DNA of 64,000 nt from CAVQCJ01 sp963849365 (GCA_963849365.1 CAWKHA010000004.1:806001-870000), one strand, 5' to 3'; positions 46,750 to 56,152 are shown, counted from the first letter of the stretch. Numbers and translations: made by a program. The notes: generated by a model from the letters alone, not told the origin.

Positions 46750-47517
46750 GTGGCCAGCGTGGCGGGCGGGGAGTCCGCGGCGGCGCCCCGGCGCTCCCGG
46801 TGGCGGCTGGCGGTGCCGGTGGTGCTCGCGCTGGGCGGGCTGCTGATGGCCACCAGCGCGGCTACGGCCCGCGGTACGGACCTGCGCTCGGAGCGCCGGA
46901 CCGACCTGGCCGACCTGGTCCGGGCCCAGGTGACGCGGGCGGATGCGGCCCAGGCGGCCGTCCAGCAGCTGCGCGCCGACGTGGACCGGCTGACCGCCGC
47001 CCAGGGCACTCGGAACGTGCCCGTCGCGGCGGCCCGCAGCCGGGCGGACGCGCTGGCGCCCGGGGTCGGCCTGACGCCGATGGCCGGGCCCGGCGTCGTG
47101 GTCACGCTCGACGACGCGCAGCGCGACCCCGGGACGGCACTGCCGCCAGGCGTCACCCCGGACGACCTGGTCGTCCACCAGCAGGACCTGCAGGCGGCGG
47201 TGAACGCTCTGTGGGCCGGCGGGGCCGAGGGGGTGGAGGTGATGGACCAGCGCCTGGTGTCGACCAGCGCGGTCCGCTGCGTCGGCAACACGCTGATCTT
47301 GCACGGGCGGGTGTACTCGCCGCCGTTCACCGTCGCGGGGGTCGGGCCGGTCGACCGCATGACCGCCGCGCTGCGCCGCTCGCCCGCGCTGGTCGCGTAC
47401 CGGCAGTGGGTGGACGCGGTCGGCCTCGGCTACCAGGTCAGCGTGCGGCCTACGGTGAGCCTGCCGGGCTACGCCGGCGACCTGGCCCTGACCCATGCGC
47501 GGGTGCCGGCGTCATGA
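46750..47517 (+). CDS. DUF881 family protein
   Basis: 255 residues from GTG 46750 behind GGAGGTGG. One N-terminal membrane helix (LAVPVVLALGGLLMATSAA), a short coiled coil with RSERRTDLADLVR, then the DUF881 core (GPGVVVTLDDA, DLQAAVNALWAGGAEGVEVMDQRLVS, YSPPFTVAGVGP). Extracytoplasmic. Seen beside crgA in most actinobacteria; similar to YlxW/YlxX-like division-associated proteins of Firmicutes. Function unknown. Overlaps the next start by ATGA. Confidence 0.9.
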   Translation: MASVAGGESAAAPRRSRWRLAVPVVLALGGLLMATSAATARGTDLRSERRTDLADLVRAQVTRADAAQAAVQQLRADVDRLTAAQGTRNVPVAAARSRADALAPGVGLTPMAGPGVVVTLDDAQRDPGTALPPGVTPDDLVVHQQDLQAAVNALWAGGAEGVEVMDQRLVSTSAVRCVGNTLILHGRVYSPPFTVAGVGPVDRMTAALRRSPALVAYRQWVDAVGLGYQVSVRPTVSLPGYAGDLALTHARVPAS

Positions 47518-47720
47518 CCGATCCGCGCGAGGGTGAGGGCAAGAAGACGTACGGGTCCGGCTCGTTCTACGGCTGGGTGTGGCGGCGCCTGCCGGGGGCC
47601 TGGCCCACGCGGGTGGCGATCCTGGCCCTCGCCGTGGCGGTGGTGGTCGTGGTGCTGTTCGCCGTGGTGTTCCCCTGGGTCGAGCCGCGGCTCCCGTTCA
47701 ACCAGGTGACGGTCGGCTGA
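47514..47720 (+). CDS. 68-residue single-pass membrane protein
   Basis: ATG 47514 is coupled to the DUF881 stop (ATGA). Charged N-terminus with SGSFYGWVWRRLPGAW, one membrane helix (VAILALAVAVVVVVLFAVVFPWV) and a short external tail ending EPRLPFNQVTVG. The tail form is conserved among actinobacterial proteins placed here. Function unknown; probably a division-associated partner of CrgA and DUF881 (inference). Confidence 0.8.
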   Translation: MTDPREGEGKKTYGSGSFYGWVWRRLPGAWPTRVAILALAVAVVVVVLFAVVFPWVEPRLPFNQVTVG

Positions 47721-47747
47721 GCGGAGCGGATGGGGGAGGATACGTCC

Positions 47748-48443
47748 ATGGCCACCAGCCAGACCGGATCTCCGGTCCGCCCGCGCACCGACGGCAGGCC
47801 ACCGCTGCGCATCCTCGTCGTGGACAACTACGACTCGTTCGTGTTCAACCTGGTGCAGTACCTCGCCCAGCTCGGCGCCGAGCCGGTCGTGCGGCGCAAC
47901 GACGCGGTCGAGCCCGCGGAGGCGGACGCCTTCGACGGGGTCCTGCTCTCGCCCGGGCCGGGCACGCCCGAGGAGGCCGGTGTCTGCGTCGACATGGTGC
48001 GGCACGCCGCCGGCCGGGTCCCGGTGCTGGGCGTGTGCCTCGGCCACCAGGCGATCGGCGTCGCGTACGGCGCCAAGGTGGGCCGGGCGCCGGAGCTCCT
48101 GCACGGCAAGACTTCGCAGGTGCACCACACCGGCCTGGGCGTGCTGGCCGGCCTCCCGGACCCGTTCACGGCGACCCGCTACCACTCGCTCGCCGTCGAG
48201 ACCAGCACCGTGCCCGACGAGCTCGAGGTCACCGGAACCACCGCCAGCGGCGTGGTCATGGCCATGCGGCACCGCGAGGTGGACGTCGAGGGCGTCCAGT
48301 TCCACCCCGAGTCCGTGCTCACCGAGGGCGGGCACCGGATGCTCGCCAACTGGCTGGTCCGCTGCGGCGACACCGACGCCGTGCTGCGCTCCACCGGCCT
48401 GGCCCCGGTCGTGGAGGGCGGGCCGGTTCCGGCGAACCGCTGA
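47748..48443 (+). CDS. pabA: aminodeoxychorismate/anthranilate synthase component II (glutamine amidotransferase)
   Basis: 231 residues from ATG 47748, with GGGGGAGG 8 bases upstream; an ATG at 47730 in frame overlaps that ribosome site and is less likely. Class I amidotransferase triad Cys97 (GVCLGHQ), His186 and Glu188 (FHPES). Supplies ammonia for p-aminobenzoate or anthranilate. Position between crgA and pknB matches PabA/TrpG of other actinobacteria; a PabB/TrpE partner is not in the window. Converges on pknB with only 11 bases between. Confidence 0.92.
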   Translation: MATSQTGSPVRPRTDGRPPLRILVVDNYDSFVFNLVQYLAQLGAEPVVRRNDAVEPAEADAFDGVLLSPGPGTPEEAGVCVDMVRHAAGRVPVLGVCLGHQAIGVAYGAKVGRAPELLHGKTSQVHHTGLGVLAGLPDPFTATRYHSLAVETSTVPDELEVTGTTASGVVMAMRHREVDVEGVQFHPESVLTEGGHRMLANWLVRCGDTDAVLRSTGLAPVVEGGPVPANR

Positions 48444-48454
48444 CGCCGCCTGCC

Positions 48455-50218
48455 TCAGGGGCTCGGGGTCGGCGTGCCGGTCGGCGTGCCGGTCGAGGTC
48501 GGCGTGGCGGTCGGGGTCGGTGGCGCCACCGCGACCGTGATCGTCACGATCTTCCCCTGGGCGAGCAGCGTGTCCTTCTTCGGGCTCTGCGCGATCACGG
48601 TTCCCGCCGGCGCCGAGCCCGTCGTCTGCGGGATGACCGTCACCGAGAAACCGGCGTTCGCGAGGTCGGCCTTCGCCTGCGCCTCCTGCTCGCCGATCAC
48701 GTTCGGGACGGCGACCTTGCCGCTGGAGACTGTCAGCGCCACGGTCGACCCCTTGGCGACCTGGGTGCCCTCCGCCGGGTCGGCGCTGATGACGGTCCCG
48801 GAGGGCTGGTCGACCTTGTCCTTCAACGTGATCGTGCCCGGGACCAGGCCGGCGGCCGTCAGCGCGTCGATCGCCTGCGACTGGGTCAGCCCGACCAGCG
48901 TCGGCACGGTCACCTGCTCCGTACCGGCCGAGTAAGTCACGTCGACGACGGTGTCCTTGCTCACCTTGGTGCCCTGGACGGGATCCTGCGAGACGACGCG
49001 GCCGACCGGGACGGTGTCGCTCGCGACGGTCTGCTCGGTGCCGAGCTTGAGCCCGCGTTCGGTCAGCTGGGACACGACCTGCTCGTGCGTCAGCCCGCCG
49101 AGGTCCGGCACGGCGATGTTGTTGTCGGTACCGCCGAAGATGCTGCGGCCGAGGAAGAACGCCAGCAGCAGCACGCCCACCACAGCGACCCCGAGCAGCA
49201 CGTACCAGGGGGCGCGTGAACGCTCGGGGGGTGGGGGGCCGGCCGAGGCCGGCACGGTGCCGGGCAGCACCGGGGCGATGACCTGGGTGGCGTCGCCGGG
49301 GGCGTAGACAGCTGCTTCGCCGGCGCCGACGGCGGCGGCGGCGCCCGCTCCCGCCGCTGCCGCGGCTGCGCCGACGAGCGGCTCGCCCAGGCGGGCCCGC
49401 TCCAGGTCGTCACGCATCGCGGCGGCGGTGTCGTAACGGTCGTCGGGCCGCTTGCGCAGCGCCTTCATGACGACGGCGTCCACGGAGGGGCCGATGTCGG
49501 GGTTGAGCGTGGATGGCGGTGCCGGGGTCTCCCGCACGTGCTGGTAGGCGACCGACACCGGGCTGTCCCCGACGAACGGCGGCCGGCCGGCGAGCAGCTC
49601 GTAGACCAGACAGCCGGTGGAGTACAGGTCGGACCGTGCGTCGACCACCTCGCCGCGCGCCTGCTCGGGCGACAGGTACTGCGCCGTCCCGAGCACCGCC
49701 GACGTCTGGGTCATCGTCGCCGCGCTGTCGGCGACCGCCCGGGCGATGCCGAAGTCCATCACCTTGACCTGGCCGGTACGGCTGAGCATGACGTTCCCGG
49801 GCTTGATGTCCCGGTGGATGATGCCGTGGCGGTGCGAGTAGTCCAGCGCGGTCAGGGTGCCCTCGGTGATCTCGACGGCGCGCTCGGGCGTGAACCGGTG
49901 CCCGGACTTGATCAGCTCGCGCAGGGTCGTGCCGTCCACGTACTCCATGACGATGTACGGGACGGCGACGCCGCTCAGGTCGGTCTCGCCGGTGTCGTAC
50001 ACAGCGACGATGTTCGGGTGGTTCAGCGACGCCGCCGACTGCGCCTCGCGCCGGAAACGGGCCACGAACGACGGGTCCCTGGCCAGATCGGTGCGCAGCA
50101 GCTTGACGGCCACCCGGCGGCCCAGACGCAGGTCCCGGCCCTCGTAGACCTCGGCCATGCCGCCACGGCCGATGACCTCGCCGAGCTCGTAGCGCTCGCC
50201 GAGACGTCGCTCGTCCAT
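48455..50218 (-). CDS. pknB: serine/threonine protein kinase with PASTA repeats (PknB-type)
   Basis: 587 residues from ATG 50218, with AGGAGGGCCCG ahead; a GTG at 50245 is in frame but lacks a ribosome site. Kinase domain: IGRGGMAEVYEG, Lys39, HRDIKPGN (135-142), DFG (155-157), GTAQYLSPEQA, and activation-loop threonines around 168-172 that are the likely autophosphorylation sites. A membrane helix (WYVLLGVAVVGVLLLAFFLG) leads to three extracellular PASTA repeats, which sense muropeptides or lipid II. Likely targets in this window: FhaA/FhaB, CwlM and the pseudokinase. No second kinase (pknA) is present. Confidence 0.95.
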   Translation of the reverse strand: MDERRLGERYELGEVIGRGGMAEVYEGRDLRLGRRVAVKLLRTDLARDPSFVARFRREAQSAASLNHPNIVAVYDTGETDLSGVAVPYIVMEYVDGTTLRELIKSGHRFTPERAVEITEGTLTALDYSHRHGIIHRDIKPGNVMLSRTGQVKVMDFGIARAVADSAATMTQTSAVLGTAQYLSPEQARGEVVDARSDLYSTGCLVYELLAGRPPFVGDSPVSVAYQHVRETPAPPSTLNPDIGPSVDAVVMKALRKRPDDRYDTAAAMRDDLERARLGEPLVGAAAAAAGAGAAAAVGAGEAAVYAPGDATQVIAPVLPGTVPASAGPPPPERSRAPWYVLLGVAVVGVLLLAFFLGRSIFGGTDNNIAVPDLGGLTHEQVVSQLTERGLKLGTEQTVASDTVPVGRVVSQDPVQGTKVSKDTVVDVTYSAGTEQVTVPTLVGLTQSQAIDALTAAGLVPGTITLKDKVDQPSGTVISADPAEGTQVAKGSTVALTVSSGKVAVPNVIGEQEAQAKADLANAGFSVTVIPQTTGSAPAGTVIAQSPKKDTLLAQGKIVTITVAVAPPTPTATPTSTGTPTGTPTPSP

Positions 50219-50288
50219 CGGGCCCTCCTGCGGTCCGTCGCTCACCGTCTGCCACCCATCATCGCGTCTGCCGGGGCCGCTCGAGCGC

Positions 50289-51752
50289 TCATGGACCGAG
50301 CACCGCCTGGATCACGGCCTTGGCCACCGGCGCCGCCAGCCCGTTGCCGGAGATCTCGCTGTTCCGCGGAGAATCCTCGACGATGACGGCCACGGCCACC
50401 TTCGCGTTCCCGGCGGGGGCGAAGGAGACGAACCAGGCGACAGCCGGCTTGTCGTTCCCGGTCTGCGCCGTACCGGTCTTGCCGGCCACCCTGACCCCCG
50501 GGATCTTCGCGTTGTAGCCGGTGCCGTTCTGCACGACGTTCACCATCATGTCGGTCACCTCCTGCGCGACCTCGGGCGTAACCGCCTGCCCGAACACGCT
50601 GTCCTGGGTCTGCTCGAGCACCGACAGGTCCGGGGCGTAGAGCGTGCTGACGAGGTACGGGTTCATCACCTTGCCGTTGTTCCCGAGCGCGGCCGCGACC
50701 ATCGCCATCTGCAGCGCGGTCGCGCGCACGTCGTACTGGCCGATCGCCGACAGGGCGGTCTGCGGCACGTCCAGGCCGGACGGGAACCGGCTGGTGGCCG
50801 CGGTCATCGGGACGGTGAAGGAGCTGTTGAAGCCGAACGCCTCTGCCTGCTTCTGCAGTGCGTCCGCGCCGACCGCGACTCCGAGGTAGGCGAACGCCGT
50901 GTTGCACGAGACCTCGAGCGCCCGCTCCAGCGTCACCTTGCCGTTCGCTGTCGCGCAGCCGCGGCCGTTCTCGTTGTGGATGACGGCGCTCGTCCCCGGC
51001 GGCCGGTAGCCGGCCGGACCCGACACGGTCGACGAGGCGGTGTACGTGCCGGTGGACAGGGCGGCCGACAGCGTCACCAGCTTGAAGGTCGACCCGGGCG
51101 GGTAGACCTCGGCGAGCGGACGGTTGAGCATCGGGTTCCGCGGGTCGGCGAGGTAGGTGTTCCACGCCTTCTGCGACTTGGTCGCGTCGTTGCTGGCGAT
51201 GAGGTTCGGGTCGAAGCTCGGGCTGGAGTACATCGCGAGGATGCGCCCGGTCGAGGGCTGGAGCGCGACGACCGCACCGACCTTGCCCTTCATCCCGTTC
51301 GCGGCCGCGGCCTGCGCCTTCGCGTTGAGCGTGAGCTGGACACTGCCTCCCTTCGTCGTGCGGCCGGCGACGAGATCGGCGAGCTGCTGCAGCGAGAAGC
51401 GCGGGTCGTTCCCGGACAGCACCGCGTCCTCGATGCGTTCGATCGCGGTGCGTCCGTAGATGAGCGAGGCGAAGCCGGTCGACGCCGCGTAGAGCGGGCC
51501 GTCGACGTACGTGCGCTGGTACTTCAGCCGGCCGTTGGTCGCCACCGACTGCGCGACCGGGATGCTGCCGACCAGGATCGGGCCGCGCTGCTTGGCGTAC
51601 TCCTTGATGACGTTGCGGTTGTTGCCCGGACGGTCGGCGAGATCGTTCGCACGCGTGACCTGGACCAGGTTGATGTTGACCAGCAGCGCAGCGAACAGCA
51701 GCCCGACGAAGAGGGCCAGCCGCCGGATGGTCCCAGCCAGGGTGCCGATCAC
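50289..51752 (-). CDS. pbpA: class B penicillin-binding transpeptidase PbpA
   Basis: 487 residues from GTG 51752, overlapping the rodA stop. One N-terminal membrane anchor (about 10-30), a short non-catalytic domain, then the transpeptidase with STFK (221-224), SCN (282-284) and KTGT (425-428). Pairs with RodA as a SEDS-bPBP synthase for cell elongation. Conserved in the kinase operon. Confidence 0.94.
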   Translation of the reverse strand: MIGTLAGTIRRLALFVGLLFAALLVNINLVQVTRANDLADRPGNNRNVIKEYAKQRGPILVGSIPVAQSVATNGRLKYQRTYVDGPLYAASTGFASLIYGRTAIERIEDAVLSGNDPRFSLQQLADLVAGRTTKGGSVQLTLNAKAQAAAANGMKGKVGAVVALQPSTGRILAMYSSPSFDPNLIASNDATKSQKAWNTYLADPRNPMLNRPLAEVYPPGSTFKLVTLSAALSTGTYTASSTVSGPAGYRPPGTSAVIHNENGRGCATANGKVTLERALEVSCNTAFAYLGVAVGADALQKQAEAFGFNSSFTVPMTAATSRFPSGLDVPQTALSAIGQYDVRATALQMAMVAAALGNNGKVMNPYLVSTLYAPDLSVLEQTQDSVFGQAVTPEVAQEVTDMMVNVVQNGTGYNAKIPGVRVAGKTGTAQTGNDKPAVAWFVSFAPAGNAKVAVAVIVEDSPRNSEISGNGLAAPVAKAVIQAVLGP

Positions 51753-53182
51753 GGCCGCACCACCTGCGTGACGGCGGTGCCGCTGATCGGGACCGGGACC
51801 GGTGCCGGGCGCGCGGCGGAGTCGCTGACCCGCAGCAGCAGCGCGATGACCATCCAGTTCGCCACCAGCGAGGAGCCCCCGGCGGCCAGGAACGGCGTCG
51901 TCAGCCCGGTCACCGGGATGAGGTTGGTGACCCCGCCGACGACGATGAACACCTGAAGTCCCATCACGAACGCCAGGCCGCAGGCGAGCAGCCGGCCGAA
52001 GACGTCCCGCGCCGCCAGTGCGGCCCGCAGCCCGCGCTCGACGAGGATCGCGTACAGCACGAGGAGCGCCATCAGGCCGGTCAGGCCGAGCTCCTCGCCC
52101 ACCGCGGACACGATGAAGTCGGACTTCGCGTAGGGCACGAGGTCAGGCGTGCCCTGGCCGATGCCGGCGCCCAGGATGCCGCCGTCGGACAGCCCGTACA
52201 GGCTCTGCGTCACCTGGTAGCCGGTGTTGCCCGGGTCCGCGAACGGGTGCAGCCAGACGTCGACGCGCTCGCGCACGTGCCCGAACGCGTAGTACGCGAA
52301 CGTCGAGCCGATGAGGAACAGGCCGGTGCCGATCACGACCCAGCCCCGCCGGCCGGTGGCGACGTACAGCATCGCGACGAACAGGCCGAACAGCAGCAAC
52401 GACGTCCCGAGGTCGCGCTCGAAGACGAGCACCGCGACGCTGATCAGCCAGGCGACGAGGATTGGGCCGAGGTCGCGTCCGCGCGGGACGTCGATGCCGA
52501 GGAACTGGGTACGGGCGACGGCCAGTGCGTCCCGCTTCACCACGAGGTAGCCGGCGAAGAAGACGATCAGCGCGATCTTGGCCATCTCCGCGGGCTGGAA
52601 CGAGAAGCCGAGGGCGCGGATCCAGATCCGCGCGCCGTTGATCGTGACGCCGATCCCGGGGACCAGCGGCAGCACCACGAGCGCGAGGCCGACCACCATC
52701 GCGGTGTACGTGTAGCGCTGCAGGACGCGGTGGTCGCGCACGACCAGGAGCACCACCACCATGAGCGCCAGGCCGAGCCCGGTCCAGACCAGCTGGGTGG
52801 CGGCGGTGGGCGGCGGCGCGGGCTGGTTCTTCTGCGCCGCGCGGACGGCGTCCGCGATGTCGAGGCGGTGGATCATCGCCAGCCCGAGGCCGTTGATCGC
52901 CACCGCCACCGGCAGCAGGACCTGGTCCGACCACGGGGCGAGCAGGCGCACCGCGACGTGGGTGAGGGTTGCCGCCACCGCGGCGGCAGCGGCCACCAGC
53001 CAGAACCGCTCGGGGAGATGACCGCCGTTGGTGAGCCCCACCTGGGCGTAGGCGCCCAGGCCGACCGCCAGGGCGAGCACGAGCAGGCAGATCTCGCCGA
53101 TCCGGCGGGGCGGGCGCGGGACCGCAGGTCCGGCCGGACCGGGTGGTCCGGTGGTCGGCGAGGCGAGGGCGGTGGCGCTCAC
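51749..53182 (-). CDS. rodA: SEDS-family peptidoglycan glycosyltransferase RodA/FtsW
   Basis: 477 residues from GTG 53182, overlapping the pstP stop by GTGA. About ten to twelve membrane segments; GARIWIRALGFSFQPAEMAKIALIVF and SDFIVSAVGEELGLTG, then GVTNLIPVTGLTTPFLAAGGSS, are SEDS signatures that include the conserved acidic residue in loop 4. Polymerises lipid II with PbpA. The operon context favours RodA rather than FtsW. Confidence 0.94.
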   Translation of the reverse strand: MSATALASPTTGPPGPAGPAVPRPPRRIGEICLLVLALAVGLGAYAQVGLTNGGHLPERFWLVAAAAAVAATLTHVAVRLLAPWSDQVLLPVAVAINGLGLAMIHRLDIADAVRAAQKNQPAPPPTAATQLVWTGLGLALMVVVLLVVRDHRVLQRYTYTAMVVGLALVVLPLVPGIGVTINGARIWIRALGFSFQPAEMAKIALIVFFAGYLVVKRDALAVARTQFLGIDVPRGRDLGPILVAWLISVAVLVFERDLGTSLLLFGLFVAMLYVATGRRGWVVIGTGLFLIGSTFAYYAFGHVRERVDVWLHPFADPGNTGYQVTQSLYGLSDGGILGAGIGQGTPDLVPYAKSDFIVSAVGEELGLTGLMALLVLYAILVERGLRAALAARDVFGRLLACGLAFVMGLQVFIVVGGVTNLIPVTGLTTPFLAAGGSSLVANWMVIALLLRVSDSAARPAPVPVPISGTAVTQVVRP

Positions 53183-54549
53183 GGTGACGGGCTCGCGGTC
53201 GGGGTCACGGTCGGGGTCACGGTGGTGCCCGGGGTGCCGGACGCCGTCCCGCTCGCCGACGCCGCCGGGCTCGGCGTGGCGCTCGTGGCCAGGCCGGGCG
53301 GGCAGCCGTCGGGCGCCGGGGTGCTCGCGCACGCGCTGGACTGGGTACGGAGATCGTCGACGATCTTGCGCGCCTCGAGCAGGGAGGTCGCCGCGATCGT
53401 GTCGCCCAGCTGTCCCTGCGCGAACGAGGGCAGCGTGGACACCTGCACGCCGGACGGCTCGACGACCTCGGACAGCGGGCGGCCGACGAGCTGTTGCGGG
53501 ACGCCGCGGTAGATCGCGACCTCGCCGCTGTCGACGCCGACGTAGTACTGGGTCTGCGTCCAGCGGTAGCCCGCGTAGCCGGCCGCTGCGACCAGCGCGA
53601 GCAGGAGGACGACGGGAAGCAGCAGCCGGAAGCCGCGGGGACGCGCACCGTGGCCGCCCTCGTCGTCGTTCCCGTCCTCGTCGGACTCGTCCTCGGAGTC
53701 CTGCTCGTCCGGTCCGTCGGAGTCAGCGTCCGCGTCGGCCGGGGGCAGCGCGGCCACGCCGACCCGGCGCGCGTGCTCGCTGTCCGCCGCGGCGCCGACC
53801 ACGACCGGGACCGGATCTGCGACGTCGTCGGCCTCGTCCACCACGTCGGCCACCAGGCAGGTGACGTTGTCCGGGGCACCGGCGCGCAGGGCCAGGTCGA
53901 CCAGGCGGTCCGCTGCCTCGCGCGGGGTGCCGACCTGGAGCACGTCGCGGATCGTGGGCTCGGACACCACGCTGGACAGCCCGTCGCTGCACAGCAGGTA
54001 CCGGTCCCCAGGCCGAGCAGTGCGCAGCACCACCTCCGGCTCGACCTCGACCCGGCCGTCCAGCGCCTGCAGCAGCAGGTTGCGCTGCGGGTGCGTCTTG
54101 GCCTCTTCGTCGCTGATGCGGCCCTGGTCCACCAGCGACTGCACGAACGTCTGGTCGTGCGTCACGCGCTCCAGCACCCCGGCCCGCAACAGGTACCCGC
54201 GCGAGTCGCCGACCTGGCCGACGGCGATGACGTCGCCGCTGTGCATCAGCAGGGTCAGCGTCGTACCCATGCCCTCGAGCTCGGGCCGGTCCCGCACCAG
54301 CGCGCGCAGCCGCTCGCCCGCGGACGCGACTCCGCTGCGCACCGTCTCGGTCGGGTCGCCGCCACCCTCCGGAGGCCTCAGGTCGCGCATGCTCGCGATC
54401 GCGCTCGCGCTGGCCACCTCGCCGCCCGCGTGCCCGCCCATGCCGTCGGCCAGCAGCAGCAGGTTCGGCCCCGCGTACGCCGAGTCCTCGTTGCCCTGCC
54501 GGACCATGCCGACGTCGGACACCGCCGCGTACCTCAGCCGGAGGACCAT
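53179..54549 (-). CDS. pstP: PP2C-type serine/threonine phosphatase PstP
   Basis: 456 residues from ATG 54549. Metal-binding motifs VRQGNEDSAY, LLLADGMGGHAGGEVAS and SGDVIAVGQVGDSRGYLL, with LLCSDGLSSVV and DNVTCLVADV, fill about 1-235. An acidic Asp/Glu-rich linker, one membrane helix (about 325-345) and a roughly 110-residue external domain rich in Ser/Thr/Pro at the end follow. Reverses phosphorylation by PknB. Placed between fhaB and rodA as in mycobacteria. Confidence 0.95.
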   Translation of the reverse strand: MVLRLRYAAVSDVGMVRQGNEDSAYAGPNLLLLADGMGGHAGGEVASASAIASMRDLRPPEGGGDPTETVRSGVASAGERLRALVRDRPELEGMGTTLTLLMHSGDVIAVGQVGDSRGYLLRAGVLERVTHDQTFVQSLVDQGRISDEEAKTHPQRNLLLQALDGRVEVEPEVVLRTARPGDRYLLCSDGLSSVVSEPTIRDVLQVGTPREAADRLVDLALRAGAPDNVTCLVADVVDEADDVADPVPVVVGAAADSEHARRVGVAALPPADADADSDGPDEQDSEDESDEDGNDDEGGHGARPRGFRLLLPVVLLLALVAAAGYAGYRWTQTQYYVGVDSGEVAIYRGVPQQLVGRPLSEVVEPSGVQVSTLPSFAQGQLGDTIAATSLLEARKIVDDLRTQSSACASTPAPDGCPPGLATSATPSPAASASGTASGTPGTTVTPTVTPTASPSP

Positions 54550-54552
54550 CGG

Positions 54553-55200
54553 CTACTTCCGCAGCTCGAGGACGGTCTTGCCGATCCGGACGGGCGCACC
54601 GACGGGGACGACCATCGGCGTCGTCAGGCGGGTGCGGTCCAGGTAGGTGCCGTTGGTCGACCCGAGGTCCTCGACCACCCAGGCTCCCTCGTGCGGGAAC
54701 AGCCGCGCGTGCCGGCCGGACACGTAGTCGTCCTCGAGCACGAGCGTGTTCTCCGCGGCCCGGCCGATGCTGACCGGGCCGGCGCCCAGCTCGATGCGGG
54801 TCCCCTCCGCCGGGCCGGCGGTGACGAGCAGGGTCTTCGGAGCACCGCGCCGTGGCTTGGGCGGCCGGGTCGGCTTGGGCTGCCTGCCCTTCCTGCCCTC
54901 CTTGGTGTCGACCGCGGGTACGACCACCCCGGCGCCGAGCGAGCCGGCGACGGCCGGTGCACCGTCCGCTCCGAGCCCGCCGACCTCCGAGGTGCCGGCT
55001 GCGACCCCCGCGCCGACGGTGCCCATCGGCACGGCCCTGGCCGCCTTCGTCCGTGCCCGCGCCGATCGGTCGGCCCGGCCCATCCGCTGCCGGCGCCGGG
55101 CGAACAGGTCGCTGCGCATCACCGCGGCCACCGACAGCACCAGCACCCACAGCAGGACCAGGAAGCCGACCTGGATCAGCTTGAGTGACAGCGGGCTCAC
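54553..55200 (-). CDS. fhaB: FHA domain protein FhaB/FipA
   Basis: 215 residues from GTG 55200. N-terminal membrane helix (FLVLLWVLVLSVAAVM), a basic Lys/Arg/Pro linker and a C-terminal FHA domain with SIGRAAENTLVLEDDYVSGRHARL and STNGTYLDRTRL, which binds phosphothreonine. In mycobacteria FipA/FhaB links PknA/PknB signals to FtsZ and FtsQ. Three bases separate it from fhaA. Confidence 0.93.
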   Translation of the reverse strand: MSPLSLKLIQVGFLVLLWVLVLSVAAVMRSDLFARRRQRMGRADRSARARTKAARAVPMGTVGAGVAAGTSEVGGLGADGAPAVAGSLGAGVVVPAVDTKEGRKGRQPKPTRPPKPRRGAPKTLLVTAGPAEGTRIELGAGPVSIGRAAENTLVLEDDYVSGRHARLFPHEGAWVVEDLGSTNGTYLDRTRLTTPMVVPVGAPVRIGKTVLELRK

Positions 55201-55203
55201 GGC

Positions 55204-55896
55204 TCAGCCGCCGTACCGGAAGACGAGGGTGAGGGCTCCCAGGCCCACGCGGGCGCCGTCGTACAGCTCGGCCGACTGCACCCGCTCCCCGTCCACGAAC
55301 GTGCCGTTGGTCGAGCCGAGGTCGTTGATGCGGGGCGGGTCGGACAGCACGATCTCCGCGTGCCGCCGGGAGATGCCGGGGTCGTCAAGGCGCAGGTCGG
55401 CCTCGGCGCCGCGGCCGAGGACCGTGTGCCGGTGCGTGAGCGCCAGCGTCGAGTGTCCGGTCTCCAGGGCGGCCGAGACGGCGGCCGGTGCGGCGGTGAC
55501 GGTGCCGGCCGGCGCCGGGGTCCCAGACGCCATCGCCTGGCTGCGCACGCGGAAGACCCCGGTGTCCAGCTCGGCGACGAGCTCGAACCGGACGGCGACC
55601 GCGCCGACGAACTGGTAGCCCTGCTCCTCGGCGTGCTCGCGGACCATCGCACCCAGCTCGGCGCTGAGCGGCTCGGCGTACATGGAGAGCCGGTCGTAGT
55701 CGTGCTGGCCGAGCTCGACGGTGAAGTCGTTGGGCACCATGGTGCGGCCGCGGGTGACGATCGCGGCTTTGTCGTCGCACTCGCGCTGCAGCGCGGCGGC
55801 GACCTCGACCGGCTGCACCTCGGCCTTGAACGCCCGGGCGAACGTGCCGCTGACCAGCCGGTCGAGGCGGCGCTCGAAGCGGTCCATGACCCCCAC
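55204..55896 (-). CDS. fhaA: FHA domain protein FhaA (DUF3662 plus FHA)
   Basis: 230 residues from GTG 55896, five bases after GGAGG; a GTG at 55902 overlaps the ribosome site and the ATG at 55887 is also in frame. DUF3662 at about 5-110 (RFERRLDRLVSGTFARAFK, PNDFTVELGQHDYDRL) and an FHA domain near the end (LGRGAEADLRLDDPGISRRHAEI, STNGTFVDGERV). In mycobacteria FhaA binds the phosphorylated pseudokinase of MviN. First gene of the fhaA-fhaB-pstP-rodA-pbpA-pknB operon. Confidence 0.94.
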   Translation of the reverse strand: MGVMDRFERRLDRLVSGTFARAFKAEVQPVEVAAALQRECDDKAAIVTRGRTMVPNDFTVELGQHDYDRLSMYAEPLSAELGAMVREHAEEQGYQFVGAVAVRFELVAELDTGVFRVRSQAMASGTPAPAGTVTAAPAAVSAALETGHSTLALTHRHTVLGRGAEADLRLDDPGISRRHAEIVLSDPPRINDLGSTNGTFVDGERVQSAELYDGARVGLGALTLVFRYGG

Positions 55897-56044
55897 GGGC
55901 ACCTCCTCGGACTCGTCGTCGCGTTCGTCGTCGACTGCTCGGGGCGGCCCGCCAAGGGCAGGCGGCTCGCAGCCCCAGGGTAACCGCGCGCGACGATCTT
56001 CGGCCGCGGCCCGCGCTGGGCTGCGTGGTAACCTCGCTGCCCTC

Positions 56045-56128
56045 GCGCGAGTGGCGGAATAGGCAGACGCGCTGGATTCAGGTTCCAGTGCCCGAAAGGG
56101 TGTGGGGGTTCAACTCCCCCCTCGCGCA
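56045..56128 (+). tRNA. trnL: tRNA-Leu (anticodon CAG)
   Basis: Class II tRNA. Acceptor arms GCGCGAG and CTCGCGC pair, the anticodon stem CTGGA/TCCAG flanks TTCAGGT (anticodon CAG), and there is a long variable arm with TGCCCGAAAGGGTG. T arm GGGGGTTCAACTCCCCC. CCA is not encoded. Confidence 0.96.
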
Positions 56129-56134
56129 CCGAGA

Positions 56135-56152
56135 GCAGGGACATTTCCCTGC
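56135..56152 (+). terminator. hairpin after tRNA-Leu
   Basis: GCAGGGA and TCCCTGC form a perfect 7-bp stem with a 4-base loop, 6 bases after the tRNA end. Likely transcription terminator or processing site. Confidence 0.6.

Noticed and set aside
56100..56130. Attachment-site copy of the tRNA-Leu 3' end within the window
   Set aside because: No second copy of the T-arm/acceptor sequence was seen downstream by eye; the element, if any, is unproven.
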